Origin: JBFHRB01 sp041591915
Lineage (GTDB): Bacteria; Actinomycetota; Nitriliruptoria; Nitriliruptorales; Nitriliruptoraceae
DNA: 16,569 bases
NCBI GenBank assembly: GCA_041591915.1
Contig: JBFHRB010000039.1
Coordinates: 1-16,569 of the forward strand
Direction: 5' to 3'
Of the stretch, positions 6,810 through 14,603 are shown in pieces (the first letter of the stretch is position 1; each line of letters opens with the position of its first letter). The position numbers and the translations under genes were made by a program. The notes below the pieces were generated by a model. The model was not told where the DNA came from. It ran no database searches and saw nothing but the letters and a program-made list of their open reading frames with translations.

Positions 6810-7508
6810 ATGGGAGAGAGCAGGGAAGAGACCACCGAGGCGCCGGTCGACCGCAGCAACCACCGCGGCGGGGCACCGGCGCGTGAGCGTGAGTTGCGTG
6901 CGCAGGGCAAGAAGACCATGCGCAAGCTCCAGCAGGCCGGGATGAAGGTCTTCGGCAAGAAGGGCTACCACCAGGCGCGGGTCGACGACATCGTCAAGCT
7001 CGCCAAGACCAGCCATGGGACCTTCTACCTCTACTTCTCCAACAAGGAGGACCTCCTCCTGGCGCTGATGCAGGACTGCGCGGAGGAGATGGCCCACCTG
7101 GCGGAGCGGCTGCCACCGGTCACGCCCGGCGACGAGGGGTACGCGGCGCTGAGCGGATGGCTCAGCGAGTTCGTGGACCTCTACCGCTACTACGGGCCCG
7201 TCATCCAGGCCTGGACCGAGGCCGAGACCTCGGGCGCCTTCCGGGGCGAGGGGCAGCAGGTGCTCGCATCGTTCGCCGGCAGCCTCGCGGACCGGATCTC
7301 CGAGGCCGATCCCCACCACAAGCTCAACCCGGGGATCGCCGCCCTCGCGTTCGTCGCGATGATCGAGCGCTTCAACTACTACATCTTCACGCGTCAGATC
7401 GCCTTCGAGAAGGACGACATCGTCGAGGTGCTCGCGACCGTGCTCCACGACGGGCTGTTCGGCGGCACGAAGCAGACGAGGCACAGCGCCCCGGCCGAGA
7501 AGAAGTAG
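6810..7508 (+). CDS. TetR-family transcriptional regulator, probable local repressor
   Basis: The 232-residue protein has a TetR DNA-binding domain at about 36-85. MRKLQQAGMKVFGKKGY begins helix 1, and the helix-turn-helix runs through VDDIVKLAKTSHGTFYLYFSNKEDLLLAL (about 58-86) with the typical FYLYFxNKEDLL ending. A longer than usual charged N-tail (1-35) precedes it. Residues 90-220 form the helical ligand-binding and dimerisation domain; TetR proteins in such loci generally sense acyl-CoA thioesters. Operator C overlaps its promoter, and five similar sites precede neighbouring metabolic genes, so I infer that it represses itself and the locus and is released by a pathway intermediate. It is 3 bases upstream of the dehydrogenase gene and co-transcribed with it. 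The family is certain; target and ligand are inferred. Confidence 0.9.
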   Translation: MGESREETTEAPVDRSNHRGGAPARERELRAQGKKTMRKLQQAGMKVFGKKGYHQARVDDIVKLAKTSHGTFYLYFSNKEDLLLALMQDCAEEMAHLAERLPPVTPGDEGYAALSGWLSEFVDLYRYYGPVIQAWTEAETSGAFRGEGQQVLASFAGSLADRISEADPHHKLNPGIAALAFVAMIERFNYYIFTRQIAFEKDDIVEVLATVLHDGLFGGTKQTRHSAPAEKK

Positions 7509-7511
7509 CGC

Positions 7512-8537
7512 GTGGACCTCGCCCTCACGGACGACCAGCAGGGCCTGCGCGCCTCGATCCGCGAGGTCCTCGTCAAGGAGTGTCCGCCGACCCTCGTGCG
7601 TGAGGTCGTCGAGAAGGGCGTGGGTCGCGACGCCCTCTGGCAGACCGTCGTGCAGCTCGGATGGCCCGCCCTCACGGTGCCCGAGGACGCCGGCGGCATC
7701 GGGTTCGGCCCGGTGGAACTCGCGCTGCTCGCGGAGGAACTGGGTCGCGCGTGCGCGCCCGGTCCGCTCCTGACGACCATCTCGCAGTACCTGCCCGCCG
7801 TCGGGGCGGACCGCGCGGCCGACGTCGCCGTCGGCACGGTGACGGGCACCCTCGCGGCACGACCCACGACGAACGTGCGCGCCGAGGACGGCCGTCTCAC
7901 GGGCGAGGCGACGGTGGTGATGGACGCCGTGCACGTCGACCGGATCGTCGTCGAGGCGGCGTCGGCCGACGGCCCACGACTGTTCGACGCGGCGCTCGCC
8001 GACGCGGACGTCGTCCCGGCCGCCTCCCTCGACCCCGGACGCCCCGTGGCGACGGTGCACTTCGACACGACCCCGGCGGAGCCCCTCGACGCCGACCCCA
8101 CACCGGTGGTGGCAACGGCGACACTCGCCCTCTCCGCCGAGACCGTCGGGGTGTGCCAGGCGATCCTCGACCTCACCGTCGCCCACACGAGCGCCCGGGA
8201 GCAGTTCGGCGTGCCGGTCGGGAGCTTCCAGTCGGTCAAGCACCAGCTCGCCGACGTGCACGTGCTCGTCGAGAAGGCCAGGGCGACCACGTGGTTCGCA
8301 GCGCTCACGCTCGCCGAGGGCGACGACCGCTGGCCGCTGGCCGTGGGGATGGCCAAGGCCGCCGCGAGCGAGGCCGCGAACGAGGCCGCGCGAGCCGGCA
8401 TCCAGCTCCATGGCGGGATCGGCTTCACGTGGGAGCACGACCTCCAGCTCTGGGCGAAGCGGGCCCGCGCGAACGCGCTGCTGTTCGGGACGACCGCGGA
8501 GTCCCACCGATCAGTGGCCGACGCGCTCGGGGTCTGA
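7512..8537 (+). CDS. Acyl-CoA dehydrogenase family protein (FadE-type, reduced middle domain)
   Basis: The 341-residue protein is shorter than the usual 380-400 residues. The N-terminal helical domain is present (about 1-95; LGWPALTVPEDAGGIGFG), and so is the C-terminal helical domain (about 205-341). The latter has SAREQFGVPVGSFQSVKHQLAD (227-248), with the Arg used in FAD binding, and IQLHGGIGFTWEHD (297-310). The middle beta domain (about 96-200) is short, and I see no TEPGAGSD-like flavin/substrate loop. This resembles one subunit of the heterotetrameric actinobacterial dehydrogenases used on sterol side chains, in which two different FadE chains share FAD sites. No partner gene lies in this window. 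The GTG at 7512 follows the TetR stop by 3 bases, with only a weak ribosome binding site. It should perform or assist alpha,beta-dehydrogenation of an acyl-CoA. Confidence 0.85.
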   Translation: MDLALTDDQQGLRASIREVLVKECPPTLVREVVEKGVGRDALWQTVVQLGWPALTVPEDAGGIGFGPVELALLAEELGRACAPGPLLTTISQYLPAVGADRAADVAVGTVTGTLAARPTTNVRAEDGRLTGEATVVMDAVHVDRIVVEAASADGPRLFDAALADADVVPAASLDPGRPVATVHFDTTPAEPLDADPTPVVATATLALSAETVGVCQAILDLTVAHTSAREQFGVPVGSFQSVKHQLADVHVLVEKARATTWFAALTLAEGDDRWPLAVGMAKAAASEAANEAARAGIQLHGGIGFTWEHDLQLWAKRARANALLFGTTAESHRSVADALGV

Positions 8538-8540
8538 GCC

Positions 8541-10010
8541 TCACATCGTGAGCGTGGCGATCCCCGCGGCATCGGTGTCGACGTGGCCGGGCTTGCCCAC
8601 GAGCCGACTCGTCACGGCAGCCTCCATGAGGTCGGGATCGGTGGACTGCGCGTAGGCCCGGCCGCCGTCCGGGAGGTCGATGATCGCCAGGGCACGCGCT
8701 GGCGCCAGGTCGCGTCCGAACTCGACGGTGATGGCCGCGACACGGCAGTCCCCGCTCGGCTCCTCGACCAGCGGCTTCGGTTGCGGCACCCGGGCCTGGA
8801 CCGCGTCCCCATCCGGCGGCGCGTACACCCCCGGCTCGGTCGAGTAGACGCCGACGCGGTGCTTGGTCATGTGCATCCCGACCCCGGTGGCGACACCCGC
8901 GGCACCTGGGTGCTCGCGGAGCCGCCGGGACAGGTGCGCCAGCGACATCAGGACGTAGCAGCTGCCCGCACCGCCGAAGAAGGGCAGCCCACCCGTCACG
9001 GTCGGCAGCTTGTCGAGGCCGAGCGCCTCCTGGGCGAACCGCACGGACGAGTGGAAGCACGAGTACAGGTCCGCGAACTCGACGTCGTCCGCGCCGATGC
9101 CCGCCGTGCCGAAGGCCGCCTCGCCCGCGGCTCGGAGGCCGGGCGAGGAGGCGAGCCGAGGCCGCTGCGCGATGACCCAGGGCCCGCGCGCCCACCCACT
9201 CCCCCGCAGGTACACGCGCCGGTCTGCCGGGACGCCGAGCTGGTCCGCCCTGGCGTGCGTGGCCAGCAGCAGCGCCCCGGCCTGGTCGATGTCCATCACG
9301 GCCACGGTGCGCTTGGTGTAGGGGTGCACGACGAGGCGGTTGTCCGGTGTCGGGATCGCGAGCTCCTCGGCCGAGGAGACCGCGCGGAACCAGGCCTCGG
9401 GCGTCGCGGCAGCCACCGCCGTCATCGGCGCGTACGTGGCCCCGACCTCGTCCGCGTGCTGCCGTGGCGACAGGCCCTCACGCGCGGCCCAGGCCGAGTC
9501 CAGCAGCGCGAACGCTGTGTACGCCTGGAAGACCTGGTGCGCGATCTCGCTGGCCGGGTACCGGTAGGGGATCGGGAAGGGCGCCTTCTCGGGGTTGCGG
9601 TGCGACCAGGCCGGCCGCTCCCCCGCCTTCTTCAACTGTCGCCTGGTGAACAGGGCCTCACCGCCGGCGATCAGCGCGAGCTCGAGCTCACCCGCGAGCA
9701 TCCGGGCCGCCGTGGTGTCGACGAGTGCCTGCGGGGTCTCACCGCCGATGCCCGAGTAGTGCGTGTGCGCCGCCGAGACACCGAGACGGGCACCGAGCCG
9801 ACCGGGCGGGTCGTCGTACGGCCACGACTGGCAGTAGACGACCTGCACGGAGTCGACGTGCCGGCGGACGTCACCCGAGCCCTCCGCGTCCGCGATCGCG
9901 TCCTCGGCACAGAGCGCCCACATCTCGAGAGGTTCGGGCGCGTCCGTGCCGGGATGCCACGTGCGCTGGCCGACGCCGATGATGCACGGCGTGCGGGGGT
10001 CGACCGTCAC
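8541..10010 (-). CDS. Type-1 thiolase-like protein with extra C-terminal domain (TLP1, annotated as acetyl-CoA acetyltransferase)
   Basis: The 489-residue protein has a degenerate thiolase fold (about 5-395) plus a C-terminal extension (about 405-489) of the type found in type-1 thiolase-like proteins. It resembles mycobacterial proteins such as Rv1867 in length and motifs. Blocks such as HYSGIGGETPQAL (84-96), ADLYSCFHSSVRFAQ (313-327), GGLPFFGGAGS (340-350) and GVGMHMTKHRVGVYSTEPG (376-394) correspond to thiolase loops. The nucleophilic Cys, the GHP histidine and the C-terminal CxG cysteine are all absent, so classical thiolysis is unlikely. Its role may be CoA-ester binding or an aldolase-like step. 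The GTG start lies 1 base after the preceding hydratase stop (TGACGTG), so it is translationally coupled. It ends 3 bases from the converging dehydrogenase gene. Confidence 0.84.
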   Translation of the reverse strand: MTVDPRTPCIIGVGQRTWHPGTDAPEPLEMWALCAEDAIADAEGSGDVRRHVDSVQVVYCQSWPYDDPPGRLGARLGVSAAHTHYSGIGGETPQALVDTTAARMLAGELELALIAGGEALFTRRQLKKAGERPAWSHRNPEKAPFPIPYRYPASEIAHQVFQAYTAFALLDSAWAAREGLSPRQHADEVGATYAPMTAVAAATPEAWFRAVSSAEELAIPTPDNRLVVHPYTKRTVAVMDIDQAGALLLATHARADQLGVPADRRVYLRGSGWARGPWVIAQRPRLASSPGLRAAGEAAFGTAGIGADDVEFADLYSCFHSSVRFAQEALGLDKLPTVTGGLPFFGGAGSCYVLMSLAHLSRRLREHPGAAGVATGVGMHMTKHRVGVYSTEPGVYAPPDGDAVQARVPQPKPLVEEPSGDCRVAAITVEFGRDLAPARALAIIDLPDGGRAYAQSTDPDLMEAAVTSRLVGKPGHVDTDAAGIATLTM

Positions 10011-10011
10011 G

Positions 10012-10824
10012 TCAGCGGCCCTTCCACTCGGGCGCCCGCTTCTCGGCGAAGGCTCGCGGCCCCTCCTTGGCGTCCTCGGAGCGGAACACGCGGTTCGCGA
10101 GCTTCATCTCGATCTTGTACGCCTCGTCGAGCGAGGTCTTGAGCCCGCGGACGACGGACTCCTTCGTCGCCTGCACGGCCAGGGGCGCGTTCTTGGTGAT
10201 CCGTCGTGCCCACTCGAACGCGGCGTTGAGCAGGTCCTCGCGCGGGATCACCTCGTTGACGAGCCCCATCTCGTAGGCCCGCTGCGCGGGGATCTTGTCC
10301 GCCGTGAGCAGGATCTCCATCGCGTGTGCGTAGCTCACCTGACGCGGCAGGCGGGCGGTCGTGCCGCCGCCGGCGAACAGGCCCTGCCGTGGCTCGAGGA
10401 CGCCGAACACGGCCTCGGGGCACGCGAGTCGGATGTCGATGCCGCCGAGCATCTCCATCCCGCCGGCGACGCACGGGCCGTTCACGGCCGCGATGATCGG
10501 CTTGTAGACCTGCGAGTCCCGCAGGACGGCGTCGACCGAGTCCTCGAGCCGGATCCCGTCGATCTCGCCGACCTCGCCGTCCTGGATCTTCTTCTGCAGC
10601 TCGGTCACCTGGGGGATGAAGTCCTTGAGGTCCGCGCCGGCGCAGAACGCGTCGTCGACGCCCGTGACGATCGCGACCCAGGCCTGCTCGTCCTCGTCGA
10701 ACCGTCGCCACGCCTTGGCCAGGTCCGAGAAGTGGTAGAGGTCGAGCGCGTTGCGCCGCTCTGGGCGGTCGATCGTGATGAGCACGATGTGGCCGTCGTC
10801 GTGGGTCTCGTAGTGGATCGGCAT
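10012..10824 (-). CDS. Enoyl-CoA hydratase (crotonase family), catalytic glutamates present
   Basis: The 270-residue crotonase has oxyanion-hole blocks DDAFCAGADLKDF (57-69) and NGPCVAGGMEMLGGID (115-130). Glu124 in GGMEM and Glu144 in FGVLEPRQG sit at the two positions of the acid/base glutamates of rat mitochondrial hydratase. It should add water across a trans-2-enoyl-CoA to give a 3-hydroxyacyl-CoA. This contrasts with the crotonase at 4418, which lacks both. The ATG at 10824 is preceded by GAGG at 8 bases. It lies between the thiolase gene (27-base gap) and the TLP1 gene (1-base gap) in one operon behind operator D. Substrate preference cannot be read; the mechanism assignment rests on two aligned residues. 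Confidence 0.9.
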   Translation of the reverse strand: MPIHYETHDDGHIVLITIDRPERRNALDLYHFSDLAKAWRRFDEDEQAWVAIVTGVDDAFCAGADLKDFIPQVTELQKKIQDGEVGEIDGIRLEDSVDAVLRDSQVYKPIIAAVNGPCVAGGMEMLGGIDIRLACPEAVFGVLEPRQGLFAGGGTTARLPRQVSYAHAMEILLTADKIPAQRAYEMGLVNEVIPREDLLNAAFEWARRITKNAPLAVQATKESVVRGLKTSLDEAYKIEMKLANRVFRSEDAKEGPRAFAEKRAPEWKGR

Positions 10825-10851
10825 GTCGTCGTCCTCGTTGCCGGCGGCGTC

Positions 10852-12021
10852 TCAGCCGAGCCGCTCGATGATGGTCACGTTCGCCTGGCCGCCGCCCTCG
10901 CACATCGTCTGGAGGCCGAAGCGGCCGTCCGTCGCCTCGAGGTGGTTGAGCAGGGTCGTCATGAGCCGCACCCCCGAGCAGCCGAGCGGATGCCCGATGG
11001 CGATGGCGCCGCCTCGCGGGTTGAGCCTCTCCGGTTCGGGCCGGAACTCGCGCGCCCACATCAGCGCGATGGCGGCGAAGGCCTCGTTGACCTCGAACGC
11101 ATCGAAGTCGCCGATCTCCATCCCGGAGCGCTTGAGGGCCTTGCGGGTCGCCGGGTTCGGGGCCGTGAGGACCCAGGTGGCGTCGTCGGCTGCCACCGTG
11201 AAGTGGGTGAACCGCGCGCGGATGGGCAGGCCGAGCTCCTCGGCGGTCTGCCGGGAGGCGATGAGCATCGCCGCCGCGCCGTCGGAGACCTGCGACGAGT
11301 TCCCGGCCGTGATTCGGGGCGAGTCCTCGACGACCGCTCGCAACCCGGCGAGGGTCTCGAGGTCCGTGCCGGGCCGGATCCCTTCGTCCGCCGTCATGAC
11401 CTCGCCGGTGGGCTCGCCATCGTCACCGACCAGCGGGACCCCGACGATCTCCCGGGCGAAGTGCCCCGAGGTCGTGGCCTCGTGGGCCCGGCGGTGCGAC
11501 TCGACCGAGTAGGCGTCGAGGTCCTCACGGCTGATGCCGAAGTCCTCGCAGATCTTCTCGGACACCTGGAACTGCAGCTTCAGGTCGGCGTTGCGCAGGA
11601 AGCTCGGCGGGAACGGCCCCGTGCCACCGCGGACGTTCGAGGCCATGGGGATGCGCGACATCGACTCCGCACCACACGCGAGGACGAGGTCGTAGGCGCC
11701 GGCCATCACGCCCTGGGCCGCGAAGTGCACGGCCTGCTGGGAGGATCCGCACTGGCGGTCCACGGTCGTCGCGGGGATCGTCTGCGGCAGGCCCGCCGCG
11801 ACGACGGCGTTGCGCGCGAAGTTCGTCGACTGCTCGCCGACCTGGGTGACGCAGCCCGCGATGACGTCATCGATGCGGTCGGCGTCGACGCCCGTGCGAT
11901 CGATCACGGCGTTGAGCACGTGGGCGAGCAGGTCGACCGGGTGCTGGTTGCTCAGCTGCCCGCCGCGACGGCCGATCGGCGTCCGGATCGCGTCGACGAT
12001 GACGGCTTCGCGGATGTCCAC
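10852..12021 (-). CDS. Acetyl-CoA acyltransferase (thiolase), FadA type
   Basis: The 389-residue protein is a canonical degradative thiolase. The opening DIREAVIVDAIRTPIGRRGG is typical. The nucleophile Cys91 is in VDRQCGSSQQA, NEAF is at 312-315, GHPLGCSG at 343-350 has His344, and CEGGGQAN at 374-381 has Cys374. It cleaves a 3-ketoacyl-CoA with CoA to release acetyl-CoA or propionyl-CoA and a shortened acyl-CoA; RQC(G/A)SSQQA-type loops are common in FadA5-like and FadA6-like actinobacterial enzymes. I chose the GTG at 12021 because GGGAGGAG lies 7 bases before it and the homologous N-terminus begins there. Reading farther upstream would put operator D inside the coding region. It heads the thiolase-hydratase-TLP1 operon. 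All catalytic residues are present. Confidence 0.92.
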   Translation of the reverse strand: MDIREAVIVDAIRTPIGRRGGQLSNQHPVDLLAHVLNAVIDRTGVDADRIDDVIAGCVTQVGEQSTNFARNAVVAAGLPQTIPATTVDRQCGSSQQAVHFAAQGVMAGAYDLVLACGAESMSRIPMASNVRGGTGPFPPSFLRNADLKLQFQVSEKICEDFGISREDLDAYSVESHRRAHEATTSGHFAREIVGVPLVGDDGEPTGEVMTADEGIRPGTDLETLAGLRAVVEDSPRITAGNSSQVSDGAAAMLIASRQTAEELGLPIRARFTHFTVAADDATWVLTAPNPATRKALKRSGMEIGDFDAFEVNEAFAAIALMWAREFRPEPERLNPRGGAIAIGHPLGCSGVRLMTTLLNHLEATDGRFGLQTMCEGGGQANVTIIERLG

Positions 12022-12037
12022 GGGCGCTCCTCCCGAC

Positions 12038-12055
12038 CCTGACGCTCGTGTCAGG
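12038..12055. promoter_or_regulatory. Palindromic operator D upstream of the thiolase operon
   Basis: CCTGACGCTCGTGTCAGG has CTGAC/GTCAG arms with an N6 spacer (core 12039-12054). On the minus strand a -10 candidate TAGGCT (12064-12059) lies 3 bases before it, so the site would cover the transcription start. It is 16 bases upstream of the thiolase GTG and 15 bases beyond the stop codon of the preceding SDR gene, marking an internal promoter in the minus-strand arm. Confidence 0.72.
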
Positions 12056-12070
12056 GAAAGCCTACTGGGG

Positions 12071-12853
12071 TCAGGCCGGCATCTGGGCACCCGCATCGAC
12101 GCAGAGCACCTGCCCGGTGATCAGGTTGGCGTCCTCGCTGGCGAAGAAGACAGCCGTGCCGGCCAGGTCCTCGGGCTCGAGCGAGCGCTGCATGGCCGTC
12201 ATCAGGTGGGCCATGCCGAGCAGGTTCTCGGGCACCACCTTCTTCGTCGCCTCCGTCATGGTGACGCCCGGAGAGATGCAGTTCACCGTCACGTTGAACG
12301 GCCCGAGCTGGCCTGCCATGAACTTCGTGAGGCCGATGACCCCGTGCTTGGTCTGGCTGTACGAGAAGGCCGCGACCTCCTTGAAGGAGGGCTCCTTGAG
12401 CGGCGGGATCACGTACATGTAGGCAGCGCCGGAGGACTGGTTGATGATCCGGCCCCACCGCTGCTCGACCATCGTCGGCGCGACGGCACGGATCATGAGC
12501 CACGCGCCGTGCAGGTTCACGTCGAAGACGTGACGCAGGTACTCGATCGAGTTGTTGCGGTTGTCGATGTCGTAGTACAGGGCCGCGTTGTTGACGAGGA
12601 TGTCGATGGTCCCGAACCGCTCCTTCGTCGCCTCCGCGCAGGCGAGCGTCGAGGCCTCGTCGCTGACGTCCGTCCGCACGAACATCGACTCGCCGAGGCC
12701 GTCGAGCTCGGCCATCGCCTTCTCACCGCGCTCCTCGTCGATCTCGGCCACGACCACCTTCGCGCCCTCGGCGAGGTAGCGCTTGGCGTAGGCCAGGCCG
12801 ATGCCCTGGCCCGCGCCCGTGATGATCGCCACCCTGTCCTGCAGCCGTCCCAT
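12071..12853 (-). CDS. Short-chain dehydrogenase/reductase (classical SDR), likely NAD(H)-dependent
   Basis: The 260-residue protein has all classical SDR motifs. TGAGQGIG (12-19) binds the cofactor, NNAA is at 88-91, Asn113 is in VNLHG, Ser141 is in NQSSGA, and Tyr165/Lys169 are in YSQTK. An acidic residue, Glu37, follows the second beta strand (VVVAEID), which favours NAD over NADP. It probably oxidises a hydroxyacyl-CoA or another secondary alcohol before the thiolase or aldolase step. The ATG at 12853 has a strong GGAGAGGGAG site. An internal insert (about 142-160, rich in Tyr, Pro and Lys) near the active site is longer than in many SDRs and may shape substrate binding. It lies 60 bases downstream of the DUF35-aldolase gene. 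The alcohol substrate is unknown. Confidence 0.9.
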   Translation of the reverse strand: MGRLQDRVAIITGAGQGIGLAYAKRYLAEGAKVVVAEIDEERGEKAMAELDGLGESMFVRTDVSDEASTLACAEATKERFGTIDILVNNAALYYDIDNRNNSIEYLRHVFDVNLHGAWLMIRAVAPTMVEQRWGRIINQSSGAAYMYVIPPLKEPSFKEVAAFSYSQTKHGVIGLTKFMAGQLGPFNVTVNCISPGVTMTEATKKVVPENLLGMAHLMTAMQRSLEPEDLAGTAVFFASEDANLITGQVLCVDAGAQMPA

Positions 12854-12913
12854 CGGCTCCCTCTCCTGCTTCGGCCGGTGTCTCCCGGCGTGCCTGTCAC
12901 ATCTCTGTCGGGC

Positions 12914-14584
12914 TCAGCGCTCCCGGACCAGCAGCAGCGCGCCGGCGAGCGGGCCACCACCGGCCGCGGCCACGGCGACCTCGGCGCCGGCGACCTGCCG
13001 CTCCCCCGCGTCACCACGGAGCTGGGTCACGGCCTCGTGGAGGAACCCGAACCCGTGCGTGCGCCCCGCCGACAGCTGGCCCCCGTGGGTGTTGACCGGC
13101 AGCTCACCGTCGAGCGCGATCCGCTTCCCGCCCTCGATGAACGCGCCGCCCTCGCCGGGCCCGCAGAACCCGAGCGCCTCCAGCCACAGCAGCGTGAGGA
13201 TGGAGAACCCGTCGTAGAGCTCGGCGACGTCGACGTCGGCCGGCGTCAGCTCCGTGCGTGTCCAGAGGTGCCGTCCCGCGTCCCGCGCGGCCATCGAGGT
13301 GAAGTCGTCCCAGTGCTGCCAGTACGGGCGCCCCATGAGCGCCGTGCCCACCGCCTCGAAGCGCACGGCCGGCCTGGGCAGGTTGCCGGCGTGGTCGCGG
13401 TGGCTGATGACGAAGGCCGTCGCCCCGTCGACGGGGACATCGCAGTCGTACAGGCACAGTGGTGTGGAGATCATGCGCACGTCGAGGTAGTCGTCGAGCG
13501 TCATCGGGTCCCGGTAGACCGCGGCCGGGTTGCGGGCGGCGTTCGCCCTCGCCGTCAGCGGGATCTGGGCCAGCTGCTCGCGCGTGAGGCCGTGCTCGTG
13601 CATGACGCGTTGCGCGTACCACGCGGCCCAGTTGGCGGCCGAGTACGCGCCGAAGGGCAGCGTCCACTGCAGGTCACCGCCCATGCGGATCCGCTTGCCG
13701 GACCCGCCGCCCGACGGGAGCCCGATGCCGGACCGTCCGCCACTGCCCTGGGCGCTCGACTCCGTGACGGTCCGGTAGACGAGGACGTGGCGCGCGAACC
13801 CCATCGCCACCGCCGCGACCGCGTCGATGATGGCAGAGAACTGCGCCGCGCCGTCGCGTCCCGACCGGTGCCACGACAGCTCGAGCCGGAGCGCGTCCTG
13901 CACCTCGGGGAGGCCCGGCCCGGAGAAGTCCGTGGCGCCCTCGATGATCCCCGGGTAGCTGGCGAGGCCGTCGATGTCGTCGCGCGTGAGCCCGGCGTCG
14001 GCGATGGCCGCGAGGCAGGCGTCGACCGTGAGTGCGAGGGCCGGCCGACCGAGGCGTCGGCCGACCTCCGACTGCCCGATCCCGCTGACGATGGCGAGTC
14101 GTTCACGACGAGCCTCCGTCCGGGAGACGCGCGGGGGCTCGCGGTGCTCGGGCACCGACGCGGCGTGGAGCCGCTCCTCCCCCTCGTCCGGCTCGAACAT
14201 CGGCAGCCAGGCGTTGCCCTGCGGCTCGAACGCCACCCGGACGGGCATCCCGATGTAGACGTCGAGCGGGTCGCAGCCGACGACGTTGGTCACCAGGCGC
14301 AGGTCCGCCTGCTCCTCGAGCGACACGACCGCGATCACGTAGGGGTGGGTGTAGGTCGGGTTCCACTCGCGGACGTTCAGCGTGAAGGTCTGGACCGTGC
14401 CGCGGCCGCTGACGGCGGTCGGCGCCATGGCATCGGACAGGCAGGCCGGGCAGCGCGGGAGCGGCGGGTGCGTGTAGTGCCCGCAGTCCCCGCAGCGGGC
14501 GATGAGCAGCTCCCCCCGCTCGCCGCCGGTCCAGAACGGCTCGGTGAGGTCGTCCCACCGCGGGAGCACCTTGAACGGCTCCAC
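12914..14584 (-). CDS. DUF35 (zinc ribbon/OB-fold)-Ltp2-like aldolase fusion protein
   Basis: The 556-residue protein joins two domains. Residues 1-135 form a DUF35 module: a rubredoxin-like zinc ribbon with Cys31, Cys34, Cys45 and Cys48 (CGDC...CPAC), then an OB-fold. Residues about 160-556 form a thiolase-like domain of the Ltp2/SCP-x type, with YDCDVPVDGATAFV (379-392), AELYDGFS (454-461) and NTHGGQLSAGRTHG (498-511). The catalytic thiolase Cys is missing, as expected for aldolases of this family. In mycobacterial sterol degradation, Ltp2 needs the DUF35 domain of ChsH2 for retro-aldol cleavage of a tertiary 3-hydroxyacyl-CoA; here both are in one chain. The GTG at 14584 follows GGGGAGG. 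It is 19 bases from the CMD gene. Aldolase function is inferred; the domains are clear. Confidence 0.87.
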   Translation of the reverse strand: MEPFKVLPRWDDLTEPFWTGGERGELLIARCGDCGHYTHPPLPRCPACLSDAMAPTAVSGRGTVQTFTLNVREWNPTYTHPYVIAVVSLEEQADLRLVTNVVGCDPLDVYIGMPVRVAFEPQGNAWLPMFEPDEGEERLHAASVPEHREPPRVSRTEARRERLAIVSGIGQSEVGRRLGRPALALTVDACLAAIADAGLTRDDIDGLASYPGIIEGATDFSGPGLPEVQDALRLELSWHRSGRDGAAQFSAIIDAVAAVAMGFARHVLVYRTVTESSAQGSGGRSGIGLPSGGGSGKRIRMGGDLQWTLPFGAYSAANWAAWYAQRVMHEHGLTREQLAQIPLTARANAARNPAAVYRDPMTLDDYLDVRMISTPLCLYDCDVPVDGATAFVISHRDHAGNLPRPAVRFEAVGTALMGRPYWQHWDDFTSMAARDAGRHLWTRTELTPADVDVAELYDGFSILTLLWLEALGFCGPGEGGAFIEGGKRIALDGELPVNTHGGQLSAGRTHGFGFLHEAVTQLRGDAGERQVAGAEVAVAAAGGGPLAGALLLVRER

Positions 14585-14603
14585 CGGTCGACCTCCCCGT
14601 CGG

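Noticed and set aside
6357..8507. Long minus-strand frame opposite the ligase, TetR and dehydrogenase genes.
   Set aside because: It runs antisense to three motif-bearing genes, with shadow-type composition and no ribosome binding site that I could see.
8538..8540. Intrinsic terminator between the convergent dehydrogenase and TLP1 genes.
   Set aside because: Only 3 bases separate the stop codons and no hairpin with a T-tract was found nearby; termination must be of another type or transcripts overlap.
12022..12096. Longer N-terminus for the thiolase, extending to 12096.
   Set aside because: It would read through operator D and into the SDR stop region; the GTG at 12021 has a strong ribosome binding site and a family-typical N-terminus.
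12892..12911. Possible seventh operator upstream of the SDR gene at 12853 (CTGTCAC...CTGTCGGG).
   Set aside because: Only one half resembles the consensus; the second half needs several mismatches and the spacing does not fit, so I did not annotate it.
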